NCBI RefSeq assembly: GCF_024505055.1
Contig: NZ_JANIBL010000038.1
Location: 1 to 46,038, forward strand
From: Methylomonas rosea
GTDB lineage: Bacteria; Pseudomonadota; Gammaproteobacteria; Methylococcales; Methylomonadaceae
Direction: 5' to 3'
DNA: 46,038 bases
Shown here: positions 1 to 9,535 of the stretch, in pieces
Position numbering within the stretch: the first letter of the stretch is position 1
How the letters are laid out: the number at the start of each line of letters is the position of its first letter
Position numbers and translations under genes: made by a program
Notes under the pieces: generated by a model
Seen by the model: only the letters and a program-made list of their open reading frames with translations
Databases searched by the model: none
Told to the model about the DNA's origin: nothing

Positions 1-305
1 CCTTGGCGGGCGGCGGCTTCGAACCAGCGCGCCGCCAGTGTCAGGTCTTGCGGGCCGCCCAGCCCCAGGTAATACAGTTCGCCCAATAAGGCTTGGCTGT
101 TGGCGTCGCCCGAGTCGGCGGCGCGATGGCACCAATCGAAGGCTTGAGCGAAATTGATCTTGCGTAACTTATCGCCGTAACGGTAGGCATAGCAGTTTTC
201 GGTAGCAATATCGGCTGGCGCATCCAGGCCCATGTGGTTGGGCTGGCAGGCGTTGCAAGCCAACAGGAAGAGGCCCAAAACACATCTGACATATCTGCGG
301 CTCAT
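1..305 (-). CDS. Sel1-like repeat lipoprotein, 3' end outside window
   Basis: Reading leftward from an ATG at 305, the frame stays open to the window edge (101 codons). The first residues are a basic n-region and a hydrophobic stretch ending in LLAC, a good lipobox, so the product is probably an outer-membrane or periplasmic lipoprotein. Further on, AFDWCHRAADSGDANSQ and LGELYYLGLGG followed by AARWFEAAA match Sel1/TPR-like helical repeats, a scaffold for protein-protein contacts. The start overlaps the secretin stop by four bases (ATGA), which implies translational coupling. A role as accessory to the secretin is inferred from this coupling. The competing frame at 41-292 is low-complexity and lacks these features. 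Confidence 0.75.
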   Translation of the reverse strand, partial: MSRRYVRCVLGLFLLACNACQPNHMGLDAPADIATENCYAYRYGDKLRKINFAQAFDWCHRAADSGDANSQALLGELYYLGLGGPQDLTLAARWFEAAARQ

Positions 306-2179
306 TGATCCGACTCCCTTAGGCGCGGCGGCGCGCAAAACTCGCCGCACACCGGTTCGTCGGGATTTTCCGGCTTGGGCACCGGCTTGGCTTGCATGGC
401 GGTATCCGGCGCGTAGCGGTGGTATTTGTCGGTGGGATCGTATTCTTCGTGGTGATCGTTGCCCTGGTTCAGCACGTAGGGGGTGATCAACAGCACCATT
501 TCCGATTTGCTGTCGGCATCGACGGTCTGTCTAAACACGTTGCCGAGCACCGGGATGTCGGCAAGGTAGGGTACCTTGCGTCGGTTGCGGGAAAAGCTGT
601 CGCGAATCAAGCCACCCACCGCGACGGTGTAGCCGTGTCTAGCGAAAATTTCGCCTTCCATGCGGGCGGTGGTGATGGTGTCCACCGGCAAGTCCACGAC
701 TTCGCCGCTGGTGTTATTGGTCACCGGAATGGAAGCCGCGCCTTCGTTAAGGGTGGAGTTTTCCTGTCTGAGCTGGATGTGGATGGTGCCGTCGGCGTTG
801 ATGTGCGGGGTGACTTCCAACGTGGTGCCGATTTCTTCCAGCTCGGTTTCCGGGGTGGTAATGGTGCGGGTGGTGTTGAGGTTATCGATATTGTCGATGG
901 AATAACCACGTACCATGATCCGCTCTTCGCCGACAAACAGGTTGGCCGGGCGATGATTGGAGGCCACCAGCATGGGGTTGGAGACCACGTTGACACGGTT
1001 GTTTTTTTCCAGAAATTCGATATTGGCCTTAATTTTGTCGCTGAGAAATTCGTATACAAAGCTGCCGCCACCGGTCATGGCTGCGGCACCGCCCATGATC
1101 AAGGGGTTGAGGCTGTCGCCTTGAATCTTGGTATTTTTGATCTCGAAGTTGAACAGGGAGCTAAAGTCTTCGCCAACCTTGACATCGATAATCTTCATTT
1201 CCAGCATCACCTGGTTCTGCGGCTTGTCGAGCTGTTCGACCAGACTGGAAATGGATTTAAGAATTGCATTGTCGCTGGTCTTGACGATCAACTGATTATG
1301 CTCGGCGTTGATGGTGACGAATATTACTTTGTTGATGCCGGACACCTCGGACAGTTCGCCGGGATCGACGCGTTTGCCGTCGGCACCGAGTTCGGCGAGT
1401 TGTTCGACGCTTAAATCCTTGGGCACTTCTTCGCGGAAACCTTGCTGCAAATTACCGTAGCGGCCACCGGCAGCACCTTGATTTCCCATGCCGCCAGAAA
1501 AGCGGTTGTTACGGCCGCCATACATATTGCCGGCGCTGCCACCGCCAAAACCGCCTTGAAATCCACCACCGAAACCGCCGCCATATCCGCCACCGAAGCC
1601 ACCGCCCATACCACCACCGAAGCCGGTATTACCCATGCCCCGGTTATTGCCGAAACCGCCGCCGCGGTTGTTGCCGCCCCGTCCATTCATTCCGCCCATA
1701 CCACTCAACATCATGGCATTACCGTAGGATACCCGCACCCGGTTGCCGTAAAGACTTTCGATAGCCATGGCTACCGCTATGACATTGGGATTGCGCAACT
1801 GAAATACCCGGACATTGTCGTCTTGGCCCATCACCAGGTCTTTGCCGTATTCTTCCTTGGTCATCAGCCTGAAGGTGCCGCTATCACCGTCATCACGCCG
1901 ATACCAAAGATCGCTGATCCGGCAAATGGTGCGGATCGCGTCTTCCAGGGAGACTTTTTTCAGAAAAATAGTGACGTTCTTTTTGCCGGCGTCCGGCGTG
2001 GCGACGATATTGACGTTAGCATCCTCGGACAGTACCCGGATGATGTCCGAGACCTGGGAGTTTTTGAACTCCAGTTCCTGAATTTCGAAAGACTTAGCGG
2101 CAGCAAGCACGCTAAAGCCTGCCGACAGCAGCATGAGCATGCATAACACCTTGATGTGCAGTGGTTTGACGATTTTCAA
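302..2179 (-). CDS. Secretin (PilQ/GspD/MshL family) with glycine-rich insert
   Basis: This is an outer-membrane secretin subunit, 625 residues. A signal peptide covers residues 1-28, a STN-like N0 domain about 29-95 and an N1-type domain about 122-152. A Gly/Asn/Met-rich insert occupies 160-240, a second ring-type domain about 285-330, and the beta-barrel secretin domain about 335-570. The barrel contains NRVNVVSNP, VGGLIRDS, the VPYLADIPVLGNVF signature and MVLLITPYV. The start is TTG at 2179, preceded by GAGG with six bases between; no ATG lies nearby. It is followed by the coupled Sel1 lipoprotein. MSHA-type pili (MshL), type II secretion or another pilus are all possible, because no other pilus or secretion gene is in view. 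The Gly-rich insert sits where secretins usually have a short linker. Confidence 0.85.
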   Translation of the reverse strand: MKIVKPLHIKVLCMLMLLSAGFSVLAAAKSFEIQELEFKNSQVSDIIRVLSEDANVNIVATPDAGKKNVTIFLKKVSLEDAIRTICRISDLWYRRDDGDSGTFRLMTKEEYGKDLVMGQDDNVRVFQLRNPNVIAVAMAIESLYGNRVRVSYGNAMMLSGMGGMNGRGGNNRGGGFGNNRGMGNTGFGGGMGGGFGGGYGGGFGGGFQGGFGGGSAGNMYGGRNNRFSGGMGNQGAAGGRYGNLQQGFREEVPKDLSVEQLAELGADGKRVDPGELSEVSGINKVIFVTINAEHNQLIVKTSDNAILKSISSLVEQLDKPQNQVMLEMKIIDVKVGEDFSSLFNFEIKNTKIQGDSLNPLIMGGAAAMTGGGSFVYEFLSDKIKANIEFLEKNNRVNVVSNPMLVASNHRPANLFVGEERIMVRGYSIDNIDNLNTTRTITTPETELEEIGTTLEVTPHINADGTIHIQLRQENSTLNEGAASIPVTNNTSGEVVDLPVDTITTARMEGEIFARHGYTVAVGGLIRDSFSRNRRKVPYLADIPVLGNVFRQTVDADSKSEMVLLITPYVLNQGNDHHEEYDPTDKYHRYAPDTAMQAKPVPKPENPDEPVCGEFCAPPRLRESDQ

Positions 2180-2294
2180 TTACAGCCTCAGTAACTTGAT
2201 AATTCATGTTTTGCACTTATCGAAAATCTCGGCGCGCGCGGACGCTTAAGTCCCAAGACGATTGCCGTTTTCGTATTAGTAGGCTGTTTAGAAC

Positions 2295-2463
2295 TTGAAT
2301 ATAAAGATGCTTCCGCCACGTTGTATAAACCGTTGATCAAGCTGTCCCTGGCCGCGTCCAAACCGCATGGATAAGTCGAAGCACGCTTTCCATGGCCTTG
2401 GACACCCGCATTCAGGCGGGAACCACGGTTGATTGGGTCTGACAGAAGCATCTTTATATTCAA
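2295..2463. repeat. 169-bp element with 19-bp perfect terminal inverted repeats
   Basis: TTGAATATAAAGATGCTTC at 2295-2313 is matched perfectly by its reverse complement at 2445-2463, enclosing 131 bp. The interior contains a small hairpin (CCCGC/GCGGG near 2406-2421) and no gene. No target-site duplication is evident. It could be a MITE-like non-autonomous element or an invertible segment. It lies 115 bp upstream of the secretin start, so it could influence secretin expression. Confidence 0.6.
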
Positions 2464-2683
2464 ATCGCCGTAGCACAAAATGGCGCGCATTGTATGTTGG
2501 CTAATTCCCAGTTGTCGTTAGGAGTAAATCCCGAATTGTTTGCCAATAATTCCGGGCGTTAAGGATTTTGGCGCCATAATTTGCCGAAGCGCTTAAGGAC
2601 ATTAAGCATTTGGTTTGTTGGTTTAAGGATTTAGAGGGAAATAACCTCCGGCAATTCTGATCGCTCGGAAATGCAGAGTTATG

Positions 2684-2722
2684 CTCCCCTCTTTGAAAAA
2701 GAGGGGCTGGGGGAGATTTTTT
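2684..2722. repeat. REP-like palindromic unit
   Basis: CCCCTCTTTG and its complement around AAAAAGAGGGG form a near-perfect hairpin, followed by GGGGGAGATTTTTT. The same unit, with small changes, occurs twice in inverted orientation at 38841-38941. It lies 44 bp past the ilvA stop, so it may also serve to end or protect that transcript. Confidence 0.65.
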
Positions 2723-2765
2723 AAATAGACCCTAAGATTGGGACGCTAAACGGGAGCGGAGAACG

Positions 2766-4304
2766 TTAGCCGCCGATGTCGGCAGATTCGCTACCGCCAA
2801 CGAACAGGCGGTAGGCGGGGTTTGCAGTTTCATCCCGATACGCCAGGCCCAAAACCGACAAGCATTGCTCAAAGCGTCGGCGCTGCTCGCCGTCGATCTG
2901 CAGGCCAATCAACACCTTGCCGAAGGCTGCGCCGTGATTGCGGTAATGGAACAGGCTGATATTCCATTGACTGCCCAGCGACAGCAGAAATTTTAGTAGT
3001 GCGCCGGGGCGCTCGGGAAATTGGATGCTGTAGACGCTTTCCTTCAACTCGAATGGCGCATGACCGCCGACCATGTAACGGATATGGTCCTTGGCCAGTT
3101 CGTTGCCGGTCATATCGGTCACTGGAAAACCGTCTTCGGCCAGCTGCTCGATCAGATGCTGCCGGTCGTTTTCCGCGCCGCTGCTGCTGATACCGACAAA
3201 CACCTGCGCCATGCGCGCATCGAAATAGCGGTAATTGAACTCGGTGATGCTGCGCTTGCCTATCATTTTACAAAATCTCAAGAAGCTGCCCGGCACCTCC
3301 GGTATTTCTACGGCCAATAGAATTTCCCGATGTTCGCCGACCAGCGTGCGCTCGGCAACGTAGCGCAAGCGGTCGAAATTGATATTGGCGCCGCTGTCGA
3401 TGGCTATCAGCGTGTGTTGTTGCAGGTGTTGCTGTTCCGCGTACTTTTTCAATCCCGCCACCGCCAACGCGCCGGCCGGCTCGGCGACCGAGCGGGTATC
3501 GTCGAAGATGTCTTTGATCGCCGCGCAAATTTCGTCGGTGCTAACGGTAATCACCTGATCGACATACTGCCGGGCGATGCGAAACGGTTCCTCGCCGATT
3601 TGTTTCACCGCCACGCCGTCGGCGAACAATCCCACTTGTTCCAATATCACGCGCTGGCCAGCTATTAGGGCTTGATTCAAACAGTCGGCGTCATCCGGTT
3701 CTACTGCGATTACCTTGACATCCGGGCGCACGAATTTGACATAGGCGGCGATGCCGGCCACCAGTCCACCGCCACCGACCGGCACGAATATCGCTTGGAT
3801 ATCGCCGTTATGCTGCCGCAGGATTTCCATCCCCACCGTACCCTGCCCGGCTATCACTTCCGGGTCGTCGTAAGGATGGATGAAGGTCATGCCTTTCTCG
3901 GCGACCAATTCCATGGCATGCGCGTAAGCATCGTCATAAGAATCGCCGTGCAGCACGATTTTCGCACCGCGCGCCTTGACCGACTTGATCTTGATTTCCG
4001 GCGTGGTTTTCGGCATCACGATCAGGGCTTTGATCCCCAATTTTTTGGCCGCCAAGGCCACACCTTGGGCGTGATTGCCGGCCGACGCGGCGATGACGCC
4101 GTGAGCGGTTTGCCCGGGTGTCAGAGAGGCGATTTTGTTGTAGGCGCCGCGCAGCTTAAAAGAGAACACCGGCTGCAAATCTTCGCGTTTTAGATAGACC
4201 TTATTGTTGATTTTCTCCGACAGCGTAGCGGCAAAATCCAGCGGGGTTTCCTCGGCAACGTCGTAGACTTTTGCCCGCAATATCTTTTCTATGTATTTTT
4301 GCAT
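2766..4304 (-). CDS. ilvA: Threonine ammonia-lyase, biosynthetic
   Basis: This enzyme converts threonine to 2-oxobutanoate and ammonia, the first step to isoleucine, in the cytoplasm with pyridoxal phosphate. The PLP lysine lies in SFKLRGAY (residue 50), followed by SAGNHAQGVA and the glycine loop VGGGGLVAGI. The C-terminal ~190 residues form two ACT-like regulatory domains, as in the isoleucine-inhibited long form. The 512 residues match the usual length of about 514. I prefer the ATG at 4304, because GAGGA lies seven bases upstream. A TTG at 4331 would add nine residues without a better ribosome site. It is divergent from rpiA, an arrangement also known in pseudomonads. Feedback inhibition by isoleucine is expected from the ACT domains. 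Confidence 0.95.
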   Translation of the reverse strand: MQKYIEKILRAKVYDVAEETPLDFAATLSEKINNKVYLKREDLQPVFSFKLRGAYNKIASLTPGQTAHGVIAASAGNHAQGVALAAKKLGIKALIVMPKTTPEIKIKSVKARGAKIVLHGDSYDDAYAHAMELVAEKGMTFIHPYDDPEVIAGQGTVGMEILRQHNGDIQAIFVPVGGGGLVAGIAAYVKFVRPDVKVIAVEPDDADCLNQALIAGQRVILEQVGLFADGVAVKQIGEEPFRIARQYVDQVITVSTDEICAAIKDIFDDTRSVAEPAGALAVAGLKKYAEQQHLQQHTLIAIDSGANINFDRLRYVAERTLVGEHREILLAVEIPEVPGSFLRFCKMIGKRSITEFNYRYFDARMAQVFVGISSSGAENDRQHLIEQLAEDGFPVTDMTGNELAKDHIRYMVGGHAPFELKESVYSIQFPERPGALLKFLLSLGSQWNISLFHYRNHGAAFGKVLIGLQIDGEQRRRFEQCLSVLGLAYRDETANPAYRLFVGGSESADIGG

Positions 4305-4494
4305 TCTTGTCCTCGGCAACTGCTGGCGCAATTGCCGTCCATGCGTTGGTCCTGGGGCTGTGTAGGCGAAGCTGCCTGGAGCCTTGTCGGCGTAAAAACT
4401 GCTGAGAGATCAGCGTCAATCGGGTATTATCCCACACAATGACGGGTTAAACGCCGTGTCAGATTTATAAGAGCAATCCATCAGGACCATCACC

Positions 4495-5172
4495 ATGACT
4501 CAAGACGAATTAAAAAAACAAGTCGCTCAGGCTGCCCTGCAATATTTAAAAAACGTACCCATCATTGGCATGGGTACCGGCTCCACGGTTACACATTTGA
4601 TTAATCTGCTGGGCGACTGCGATTTCAAACGAGACATCGAAGGCGCGGTATCCAGCTCGGCTAAAACCACCGAACATTTACAATCTATCGGCATTCGCGT
4701 CATCGACCTGAATCAATCCGGCGATCTGGATATTTATGTGGACGGCGCGGATGAAGTTACCCCACATAAAAAAATGCTGAAAGGCGGCGGTGGCGCGTTG
4801 ACTCGCGAGAAAATCATCGCTGGCGCCAGCAAAAAATTTGTCTGCATCGTCGACGAAAGCAAATGCGTGGACGTGATGGGCAAGTTTCCATTACCCGTTG
4901 AAGTATTGCCCTTATCTCGCAGCTTCGTGGCCCGCCAATTGGCTAAATTGGGCGGCCAACCCGAATTGCGCATGAACAAGGACACCGGTGCGAGCTATAT
5001 CACCGACAACGCTTGCGAGATTCTGGATGTGCATAATTTGAGCATTCTGGATCCAGTCGAATTAGAAAAGACCATTAACAATATCCCTGGCGTGATCACC
5101 AACGGTCTGTTTGCGATCCGTGCCGCGGATGTGGTGTTGGTAGGCAAAGGCAGCGAAGTGATCACTTACTAA
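4495..5172 (+). CDS. rpiA: Ribose-5-phosphate isomerase A
   Basis: It interconverts ribose 5-phosphate and ribulose 5-phosphate in the pentose phosphate pathway. The 225 residues match RpiA length. Diagnostic motifs are [12 protein letters not shown] (phosphate-binding loop), DGADEV (catalytic Asp pair) and [11 protein letters not shown] (catalytic Lys and Glu). The ATG follows CAGGACC about ten bases upstream. It is divergent from ilvA over a gap of about 190 bp and is followed by a strong intrinsic terminator at 5231-5271, so it is probably monocistronic. In a ribulose-monophosphate-cycle organism RpiA would also help regenerate the C1 acceptor; that is inference. Confidence 0.96.
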   Translation: MTQDELKKQVAQAALQYLKNVPIIGMGTGSTVTHLINLLGDCDFKRDIEGAVSSSAKTTEHLQSIGIRVIDLNQSGDLDIYVDGADEVTPHKKMLKGGGGALTREKIIAGASKKFVCIVDESKCVDVMGKFPLPVEVLPLSRSFVARQLAKLGGQPELRMNKDTGASYITDNACEILDVHNLSILDPVELEKTINNIPGVITNGLFAIRAADVVLVGKGSEVITY

Positions 5173-5230
5173 ACCGCCGCACCTGTTATGACGACAGGTT
5201 GTCCGCTGCGACGACCTTAATCGCCGAAAC

Positions 5231-5271
5231 GCCGGAAGCGCACTTATTCATTGGGCGCTTCCGGCTTTTCT
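5231..5271 (+). terminator. Rho-independent terminator after rpiA
   Basis: An 11-bp perfect stem (GCCGGAAGCGC at 5231-5241 with GCGCTTCCGGC at 5255-5265) is followed directly by TTTTC. It lies 59 bp after the rpiA stop and before the fhs ribosome site. A smaller dyad, ACCTGT/ACAGGT, sits at 5181-5199. Confidence 0.85.
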
Positions 5272-5381
5272 CCATTAAATTTCTGGCTGCCCAAGCCGTT
5301 GAACTCTACAATATCCGCCCATCGCAGCCGCCGGCTGCTCTGCAAAACTGCAACGCTTCTCAGAGTATTTTAGGAACTACC

Positions 5382-7055
5382 ATGTCTGACATTGAAATTG
5401 CCCAACAGGCAAGCATGCGCCCGATTATTGATTTGGCCGGCGAAAAATTCGGCATTCCCGCCGAACATCTGGACCCTTACGGTCATTACAAAGCCAAGAT
5501 TTCCCTGGAATATGTCAACAGCCTGACCGACAAAACCGACGGCAAACTGATTTTAGTCACCGCGATCAGCCCCACCCCGGCGGGCGAAGGTAAAACCACC
5601 ACCACAGTAGGTTTGGGCGATGCCTTAAACCGCTTGGGCAAGAAAACCATTATCTGCCTGCGCGAGCCATCGCTTGGCCCCTGCTTCGGTGTAAAAGGCG
5701 GCGCGGCCGGCGGTGGCTATGCGCAAGTCGTGCCAATGGAAGACATCAATTTACATTTTACCGGGGATTTCCACGCCATCGGCGTAGCCCATAACCTGTT
5801 GTCCGCACTGATCGACAACCACATCAATCACGGCAACAAACTGGACATAGACCCGCGTCGCATCCAATGGAAGCGCGTGATCGACATGAACGACCGGGCG
5901 CTGCGTAAAATCACCATCGGCCAAGGCGGGCCGGCCAACGGCTATTTGCGCGAAGATGGCTTCGACATCGTGGTGGCGTCGGAAGTGATGGCGATCCTGT
6001 GTCTGGCTACCAGCCGCGCCGACTTGAAGGAGCGTTTGGGCCGCATCGTCATCGGCTACAAATCCGATAAAGTCACGCCGGTTTATGCCAGCGACCTGAA
6101 AGCCCACGGCGCGATGGCCGCTATTTTAAAAGACGCGATCAAACCGAATTTAGTGCAAACCCTGGAAAATAATTTGGCGATTATCCATGGCGGCCCGTTT
6201 GCGAATATCGCCCACGGCTGCAACACCGTCACCGCCACCAAAACCGCCTTGAAACTGGCCGATTATGCGGTGACCGAAGCCGGCTTTGGTGCCGACTTGG
6301 GTGCGGAAAAGTTTCTGGACATCAAGTGCCGCATGTCCGGTTTAAAGCCCTCGGCAGTGGTATTGGTCGCCACTGTGCGTGCATTGAAATTCCACGGCGG
6401 CGTAGCCAAAGACGACTTGAACCAGGAAAACCTGGCCGCACTGGAAACAGGTTTTGCCAATCTGGAACGCCATCTGCATAACATCACGCAGCATTACGGC
6501 CTGCCCTGCGTTGTCAGTATCAATCACTTTACTTTCGACACCGACGCCGAAATCGCCCTGCTACAGAAGAAATGCGAAGCGCTGGGCGTGAAATGCGTAG
6601 TCGCCAAACATTGGGCGCACGGCGGTGCCGGTGCGGAACAGCTGGCTCAGGAGATATTGCACATCGTCGACAACCGCGAACCCGGCTTTAGCTACGTCTA
6701 CGACAGCGAACTGCCGCTGTGGAATAAAATTGAAGCTATCGCCACCAAGTTATACGGTGCGGCAAAAATCAGCGCCAGCCCGAAAATCGTTGCGGAGCTA
6801 AAGGCGCTGCAAGCCAACTACGGTCATTTCCCGGTCTGCATGGCCAAAACCCAAATGTCGTTTTCTACCAATCCCAACGCCAAGGGTGCACCATCCGACC
6901 ATGTTGTGGAAATCAACGAAGTGCGACTCGCGAACGGCGCTGGTTTCATTGTGGCAATTGCCGGCGACATGATGACGATGCCGGGTTTGCCCAAAGTACC
7001 GGCGGCGGAACGTATCGATATTAGCGACGACGGCGTGATCAGCGGTTTGTTCTAA
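5382..7055 (+). CDS. fhs: Formate-tetrahydrofolate ligase
   Basis: This cytoplasmic enzyme makes 10-formyltetrahydrofolate from formate, tetrahydrofolate and ATP. The ATP loop [11 protein letters not shown] is at residues 64-74, followed by [23 protein letters not shown] in two adjoining motifs. The 557-residue length equals the family norm. The frame is open upstream to a TTG at 5199, but the ATG at 5382 has AGGA eight bases ahead and begins like known Fhs proteins, and the upstream part crosses the rpiA terminator. The gene feeds one-carbon units into purine and serine metabolism. In a methylotroph it would tie formate oxidation to assimilation (inference). Confidence 0.96.
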   Translation: MSDIEIAQQASMRPIIDLAGEKFGIPAEHLDPYGHYKAKISLEYVNSLTDKTDGKLILVTAISPTPAGEGKTTTTVGLGDALNRLGKKTIICLREPSLGPCFGVKGGAAGGGYAQVVPMEDINLHFTGDFHAIGVAHNLLSALIDNHINHGNKLDIDPRRIQWKRVIDMNDRALRKITIGQGGPANGYLREDGFDIVVASEVMAILCLATSRADLKERLGRIVIGYKSDKVTPVYASDLKAHGAMAAILKDAIKPNLVQTLENNLAIIHGGPFANIAHGCNTVTATKTALKLADYAVTEAGFGADLGAEKFLDIKCRMSGLKPSAVVLVATVRALKFHGGVAKDDLNQENLAALETGFANLERHLHNITQHYGLPCVVSINHFTFDTDAEIALLQKKCEALGVKCVVAKHWAHGGAGAEQLAQEILHIVDNREPGFSYVYDSELPLWNKIEAIATKLYGAAKISASPKIVAELKALQANYGHFPVCMAKTQMSFSTNPNAKGAPSDHVVEINEVRLANGAGFIVAIAGDMMTMPGLPKVPAAERIDISDDGVISGLF

Positions 7056-7072
7056 ATCTCAAATATAGAAAG

Positions 7073-7124
7073 GCGAACGGGGGTCGATTCAGCGAGTTTT
7101 TTCGAACGCAATCGGCCCGTTTGC
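7073..7124. other. Imperfect dyad downstream of fhs
   Basis: GCGAACGGG (7073-7081) pairs with CCCGTTTGC (7116-7124) at eight of nine positions, and CGATT/AATCG add an inner stem. There is no U-run directly after it, so a terminator role is weakly supported. Confidence 0.3.
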
Positions 7125-7197
7125 TTGCATAGATTGCGTGGCAGGTATAGGTACCCTGGACTATGCTTTATTAAGAAAATAGTCGCCGGGAGTGGAC

Positions 7198-9075
7198 ATG
7201 CTCGACCTACATACCGTTAAATTCAGCCACAAAATAGCAGCCCTATCGCTGATACCCTTAGCGGGCTTACTGTTGATGGCCTCCTTCGTGGTTTACACTC
7301 ATATAGTGGAGATGCAGTCAGCGAGAAAGATTATCTCTTTAGCCGACTTTTCCGTGTACGCCAGCGATCTGGTACATGAATTACAAAAAGAACGCGGGTT
7401 GTCGGTCGGGCATCTGGGCAGCGGCGGCCAGAAGTTCAAGGCAGAACTGGAGCAACAACGCTTAGCCACCGACGGCAAACTCAAACAACTGAATGCTTTT
7501 CTGAAAACATTCGATACCAAAGCCGCCGCAACCAATCTGACGGCCGGTTTGGCGGCGGTGGACCGGCAAATCGACAAACTCGACGAGACTCGCCAGTCAG
7601 TCACCGCCTTGCGCGCCAGCGGCGAAACCACCATCAATTACTATTCCAATCTAAATGCAGCCTATCTGGCGATCATTGCCCAATTGCCGCAGTTGAGCAC
7701 CAATGTGCAAATCAATCATAAGCTGGATGCCTACGCCAATTTCCTGAAGGGCAAGGAACAAGCGGGCGTGGAGCGGGCGGTATTGGCCAACACCTTCGCC
7801 AAGGATGCTTTTGGGCTGGGCATGTATGAAAAGCTGGTGACCTTGATCGCTTTTCAGAATACTTATCTGGATATTTTTGCCTCGGTCGCCCCCCAACAGT
7901 ACCTGGATTTTTTACAACAAACCCTGCGCGGACAATTCATTGACGAAACCGCGGCGATGCGCAGCAAGGCTCTTGGTCATGCCGATAAGGGCGGTTTTGG
8001 GGTAGACCCGGCCCACTGGTTTGCGATGCAAACCGGCAAGATCAATCTATTGAAAGATGTGGAAAACTATATTGCCAAGGACACCATAGACTCGTCTAAG
8101 GCGATTGAAAGCAATGCTAGTCGCCGCTTGTTGTTGAACGGCGTGTTTATATTTGTGGTGGCGGGTTTATCTTTTTCGTTATTTTGGATACTGCGCAAGG
8201 ATATAGCCAATCAGTTGGGCGGCGAACCGTTGCAGGTAAATAATCTTGCGGTCAATATCGCTGCCGGCAAACTGGAACGGCGCGGCATGCCGCAAGCGGA
8301 GCAACATGTCGGTATTTTCGCCGCGATGCTGACCATGCAAAAACGTCTGGCCGATGTGATTGGCACTATCGGCAGTTGTTCGGAGCAAATCGCTCAAGCC
8401 TCCAATGAAGTCAATAATGCCGCGCAAACACTCAGTCAAAGCAGCTGCGAACAAGCAGCCAGTATCGAACAAACCAGCGCAGCACTGGAACAATTGACCG
8501 GGTCGGTGGAACACAACCATGAGAATGCGCAAACCACGGAAAAAATAGCGCTTACCGCAGCCGAATCGGCGCAGAGCGGTGAACAAGCAATCAGAGACAC
8601 CGTAGAGGCGATGAACAAAATCGCCGAAAAAATCGGCTTAATCGAAGCCATTGCCTACCAAACCAATTTGCTGTCCTTAAACGCTTCGATTGTCGCCGCC
8701 AAAGCGGGCGAACACGGCGCCGGCTTCTCGGTGGTGGCGACGGAGGTTCGGAAGTTGGCAACCCGCAGCCAGGATACCGCCAACGAAATCGGCGAACTAG
8801 CCAATACAGGCCTGGACATCGCCCAAAACGCCGGCCGTATCTTTAGCCAAATGCTACCCAGCATTCAAAAAACCGCTACGCTTGTACAGGAAATAGCCAC
8901 GGCCTCCGACGAACAGGCGGCCGGCGTCCGCCAAATCAGTCAAGCGGTAGGACAATTGGATACGGCGATTCAGCATAACGCGGCAGCTTCAGAGCAATTG
9001 GCCGCAACTGCTGAAGAATTAAACGATCAAAGCCAAACGCTCATGCGGGAAGTTGGCTTTTTTAAGATGCAGTAA
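7198..9075 (+). CDS. Methyl-accepting chemotaxis protein with NIT sensor domain
   Basis: This inner-membrane chemoreceptor has about 625 residues. A transmembrane segment lies at about residues 15-35, and an extracytoplasmic domain about 45-300 carries the nitrate/nitrite-sensing (NIT) signature [17 protein letters not shown] second membrane segment is near 307-326, then a HAMP-like linker and the signalling hairpin. The hairpin tip reads [18 protein letters not shown], where most receptors have Glu and Arg in place of the Val and Lys. The ATG at 7198 has GGGAG with a normal gap; a GTG at 7192 is too close to it. Two hemerythrin genes follow within 25 bp each, suggesting an operon that senses or buffers oxygen or nitrogen oxides. 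Ligand assignment rests on family only. Confidence 0.88.
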   Translation: MLDLHTVKFSHKIAALSLIPLAGLLLMASFVVYTHIVEMQSARKIISLADFSVYASDLVHELQKERGLSVGHLGSGGQKFKAELEQQRLATDGKLKQLNAFLKTFDTKAAATNLTAGLAAVDRQIDKLDETRQSVTALRASGETTINYYSNLNAAYLAIIAQLPQLSTNVQINHKLDAYANFLKGKEQAGVERAVLANTFAKDAFGLGMYEKLVTLIAFQNTYLDIFASVAPQQYLDFLQQTLRGQFIDETAAMRSKALGHADKGGFGVDPAHWFAMQTGKINLLKDVENYIAKDTIDSSKAIESNASRRLLLNGVFIFVVAGLSFSLFWILRKDIANQLGGEPLQVNNLAVNIAAGKLERRGMPQAEQHVGIFAAMLTMQKRLADVIGTIGSCSEQIAQASNEVNNAAQTLSQSSCEQAASIEQTSAALEQLTGSVEHNHENAQTTEKIALTAAESAQSGEQAIRDTVEAMNKIAEKIGLIEAIAYQTNLLSLNASIVAAKAGEHGAGFSVVATEVRKLATRSQDTANEIGELANTGLDIAQNAGRIFSQMLPSIQKTATLVQEIATASDEQAAGVRQISQAVGQLDTAIQHNAAASEQLAATAEELNDQSQTLMREVGFFKMQ

Positions 9076-9098
9076 CAGAAAAAGATTACGGGAATAAC

Positions 9099-9512
9099 AT
9101 GAACGAATTCGTTTGGGAAAATCAATATCTGCTCGGACACGAAACGGTTGACCAGCAGCACAGAGAATTATTCCGTCTAGCCAACCAACTGGTAGCCTCG
9201 AGAGATACTCAAGCGCTAGCCGAAAACATCATGTTGCTTTATCAACATGTCAGGGAACATTTTCACGCTGAAGAAGCCTTTATGAAACAACACGGCTATC
9301 CGGAATATCAACATCATGTGCAAACGCATAATCTGATGCTGGAGAAGCTGGTCGAGTTTAGTCATGGAATCAGTCAGCAAAAACTACAGGAACTTGACGT
9401 GTCTGGCTTCATGCGCGACTGGATAAACCATATAGTGGAGGAAGATGCAGCGATTAATGCTTATTTCAAAATCCACAAAGATCAGAAATCAAACAATTTA
9501 CTAACCGTTTAA
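9099..9512 (+). CDS. Bacteriohemerythrin 1
   Basis: This 137-residue four-helix di-iron oxygen-binding protein has all expected ligands: His21, His54, Glu58, His73, His77, His111 and Asp116. Their spacing equals the animal hemerythrin pattern. The sequence signature is GHETVDQQH, HFHAEE, and HIVEED near the end. No signal peptide is seen, so it is cytoplasmic. It is 23 bp downstream of the NIT chemoreceptor and 23 bp upstream of a second copy. In methanotrophs such proteins are proposed to carry oxygen to methane monooxygenase; a link to the receptor is suggested only by position. Confidence 0.93.
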   Translation: MNEFVWENQYLLGHETVDQQHRELFRLANQLVASRDTQALAENIMLLYQHVREHFHAEEAFMKQHGYPEYQHHVQTHNLMLEKLVEFSHGISQQKLQELDVSGFMRDWINHIVEEDAAINAYFKIHKDQKSNNLLTV

Positions 9513-9535
9513 TTTAACAACAACGAGGCCTGAAT

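Larger units (their letters stand above)
2180..2765. other. Gene-free region between secretin and ilvA
   Basis: This stretch of 586 bp holds no convincing gene. It contains the 169-bp inverted-repeat-bounded element and the REP-like hairpin listed separately. Short frames inside it (for example 2188-2490) have no recognisable protein features and one runs through the inverted repeats. The promoter of the secretin gene should lie here, but I cannot place it with confidence. Confidence 0.5.

Noticed and set aside
392..1414. 340-codon open frame on the plus strand
   Set aside because: It is antisense to the secretin domain and has no ribosome site or recognisable fold.
2188..2490. Small frame upstream of the secretin
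   Set aside because: It runs through the 19-bp inverted repeats and has no protein character.
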